Origin: TMED23 sp964639965
Lineage (GTDB): Bacteria; Pseudomonadota; Alphaproteobacteria; Rhodospirillales; UBA2165
Length of the DNA stretch: 25,005 bases
Reading direction: 5' to 3'
Assembly (NCBI GenBank): GCA_964639965.1
Contig: CAZXGI010000034.1
Span: forward strand, 1 to 25,005
Numbering within the stretch: the first letter of the stretch is position 1; every line of letters starts with the position of its first letter. Below are positions 23,411 to 25,005 of the stretch, piece by piece. The position numbers were made by a program, and so were the translations under genes. Below the pieces are notes generated by a model that saw only the letters and a list, made by a program, of their open reading frames with translations, was not told where the DNA came from and did no database searches.

Positions 23411-24946
23411 TTAGGGACTTTTTTTACGACGCAGTTGGCTAATTTCATCTCGCCATTGTACAACCTGACGTTGAGCTTCCGGACACAATTTTATGTAACC
23501 AGACCCCTTCATTATATCAGGTGACGCTCCTACTATTTTCACGGCTTTGATTTCGTTTATTGTTGCTTCACATTCGAATGCAATATCTTGAATACGTCCG
23601 GCCTTTGTCTTTATGCCTCTATACCAACGATTAACATAATCCAATTTTATTTGATTCCTTTTTTGCAAATCATTTACTTTTTTTGAATTTTCACCCTTTG
23701 ACTTAAGACCTCGAATAATCCGTCTTGTTCGTTTCACGTCTTGCCAATCTTTATAAGCTTTTTGATCTTGAACAGCATGAGTACCCTCATGGATAAAAGT
23801 TTGAAGAAAAAATAAAGGTGATGAAAAAAGAACTTTGCGTCGGACAAACATCAGTCGATGCCCTTCGGAACTAAGAGATTTTATATAAAAAGCCCCTTTA
23901 GCATCAATTGTTCCTGATCGGTTATAATGTTTTGATGCAGGATTATAGTGTATTTCGTCAATAATATTTATGAACCCCCTCAAGCGCTTAGGAAGTTGTT
24001 CGGCCATTGTAAAAGCTTGTCGCATCATTTTATAATAATTTCCATTACGTATATCAGGATAAACAGACCCAAAAATTTTCTTACCTTTAATAATTTGCAT
24101 AAACGGATCAATTAACCTTGAATCTGGGAAATTATCATAAATTCGGCGCCTAACAGTATATTTTAGCGCTTTAGCAAAGTGATCCAACTTGATATCTTGG
24201 AAATTGCTAGCCGAGAGTTTTACAACATTTAAGCTTTTATTTTTTAATTTGCTTATAGCTTTCCAACCAACATAGCGGTCGTACCGAGAGCCATTATAGA
24301 AGTCAAACTGGTCGATTATGGATAAATACAGTTTATCGGCTAAATTTTTGCCCGCGGCTATTTTTAACGCTGCACCCAGATTTTTATCGATAAGTCGAGA
24401 ATTCTCACGCGAGATGCTTTTATTCTTAACTACTTTATAACTCAAAATATTTGGCCTTAGAGTAACAACCATGCCGCCTCCTGAACAAATAATTGGTTTA
24501 GCAATCCATTGATTGATCTGAGTTTTTAATGCAGATCGCACCTTAGTTGACAATTTTATTCCCAAATCATTATCCAATTGAAGCGCAGCGAAGTCACCAC
24601 CCTGAAAAGCAAGTTTGGCCCAAAAATAGGCCATCTCCATTGATTTCGTCAAACCAGCTCCGGTTGCATGCATTATAGCAATTCTACGCTGTGCCGGACC
24701 TAATCCCGCTTCAGCTAACGGGAGCCATCTAGAAACGGCCTTTTGATAATTTTTCTTTTTAAAATAAGTAATTCCTTCGTTGTAACCATTTACTAGAAGT
24801 TTCAACGTACATGGCTTGGCAAAAACATTGTCAATACAAAAGAAAAAGACAAAAATGAATACTAGAACACAAAAGGATTTCGTCACTCTCACTGAATTTA
24901 AAGATCCGTATCCGCAAATAAATTTATCGAAACTAAAGAACGCCAA
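23411..24946 (-). CDS. Secreted SEL1-repeat protein with HExxH zincin-like domain, unrecognised family
   Basis: The 511-residue product starts at a TTG (24946) with a good Shine-Dalgarno site (AGGAAA, seven bases upstream). GTG codons at residues 19 and 21 are alternative starts that would give a shorter signal peptide. A strongly hydrophobic segment (FCVLVFIFVFFFCI, ~25-38) ends near VFA|KPC, so export is likely. Residues ~55-125 form about two SEL1/TPR-like repeats (YQKAVSRWLPLAEAGLGPAQRRIAI...MEMAYFWAKLAFQGGDFAALQL). The C-terminal part contains H386-E-G-T-H390 in FLQTFIHEGTHAVQD, with E460 (FECEATINEI) 70 residues later as a candidate third zinc ligand of gluzincin type. A periplasmic peptidase or peptidoglycan-linked enzyme is the simplest reading. 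It is the first gene on the strand leading into galU-ugd-mutase, which suggests a link to surface polysaccharide; that is inference. Confidence 0.8.
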   Translation of the reverse strand: MAFFSFDKFICGYGSLNSVRVTKSFCVLVFIFVFFFCIDNVFAKPCTLKLLVNGYNEGITYFKKKNYQKAVSRWLPLAEAGLGPAQRRIAIMHATGAGLTKSMEMAYFWAKLAFQGGDFAALQLDNDLGIKLSTKVRSALKTQINQWIAKPIICSGGGMVVTLRPNILSYKVVKNKSISRENSRLIDKNLGAALKIAAGKNLADKLYLSIIDQFDFYNGSRYDRYVGWKAISKLKNKSLNVVKLSASNFQDIKLDHFAKALKYTVRRRIYDNFPDSRLIDPFMQIIKGKKIFGSVYPDIRNGNYYKMMRQAFTMAEQLPKRLRGFINIIDEIHYNPASKHYNRSGTIDAKGAFYIKSLSSEGHRLMFVRRKVLFSSPLFFLQTFIHEGTHAVQDQKAYKDWQDVKRTRRIIRGLKSKGENSKKVNDLQKRNQIKLDYVNRWYRGIKTKAGRIQDIAFECEATINEIKAVKIVGASPDIMKGSGYIKLCPEAQRQVVQWRDEISQLRRKKSP

Positions 24947-25005
24947 CTGCTAATTTCCTAATAATACGTCTTTTGCTTGATTAATTTTTGTCGCTAAAAA
25001 GTTTG

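Noticed and set aside
1..25005. Mobile elements, CRISPR arrays, tRNA genes
   Set aside because: No transposase or integrase motifs, no regularly spaced repeats, and no tRNA T-loop/acceptor combinations were found on either strand.

Overview
This window looks like chromosomal DNA of an AT-rich alphaproteobacterium. The markers are an NDUFA12-type complex I accessory subunit, a DUF2155 protein, a cobalamin-dependent class II ribonucleotide reductase of the long (~1200 aa) type, clpS-clpA close to a D-Ala-D-Ala carboxypeptidase, and an aroQ...aat neighbourhood. I cannot name a genus. The low GC and AT-rich spacers would suit a marine or reduced-genome lineage, but that is inference. I see no tRNA, rRNA, CRISPR array, insertion sequence or phage gene. 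The window is housekeeping chromosome with a few lineage-specific genes.

Layout. Bases 1-174 hold the start of an alpha/beta hydrolase gene that runs off the left edge (minus strand). Then come a TPR-glycosyltransferase gene and thiG-thiS (all minus). A divergent spacer with a 17-bp tandem repeat leads to aroQ and aat (plus). These converge on DUF2155 and NDUFA12 genes (minus). In many relatives accB-accC lie between aroQ and aat; here the two are only 76 nt apart. A second, unrelated TPR-glycosyltransferase (GT9-like) follows on the plus strand. After a 378-nt spacer with a candidate pair of NrdR boxes comes nrdJ.

The 397-nt spacer after nrdJ is the most structured non-coding stretch. It holds a probable small RNA or strong intrinsic terminator, followed by a nested inverted repeat that would form a leader for the next operon. 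That operon encodes RidA and a VOC-fold protein with overlapping stop and start codons. A FemAB-like acyltransferase and a small four-helix membrane protein follow.

From 14601 to 18246 (minus) lie clpA, clpS and an unrecognised lipoprotein, divergent from a periplasmic D,D-carboxypeptidase with a C-terminal SPOR domain. The right end (19655-24946, minus) reads in transcription order: a secreted SEL1-repeat protein with an HExxH zincin signature, galU, ugd, and a phosphoglucomutase/phosphomannomutase. The last three form a complete route from glucose-6-phosphate to UDP-glucose and UDP-glucuronate, the precursors of surface polysaccharide. Together with the two glycosyltransferases, the FemAB-like protein and the carboxypeptidase, the window leans towards cell-envelope functions.

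The best candidates for something undescribed are the SEL1-zincin protein, the structured nrdJ-ridA spacer, and the loss or relocation of accBC. All calls come from reading the sequence without database searches.
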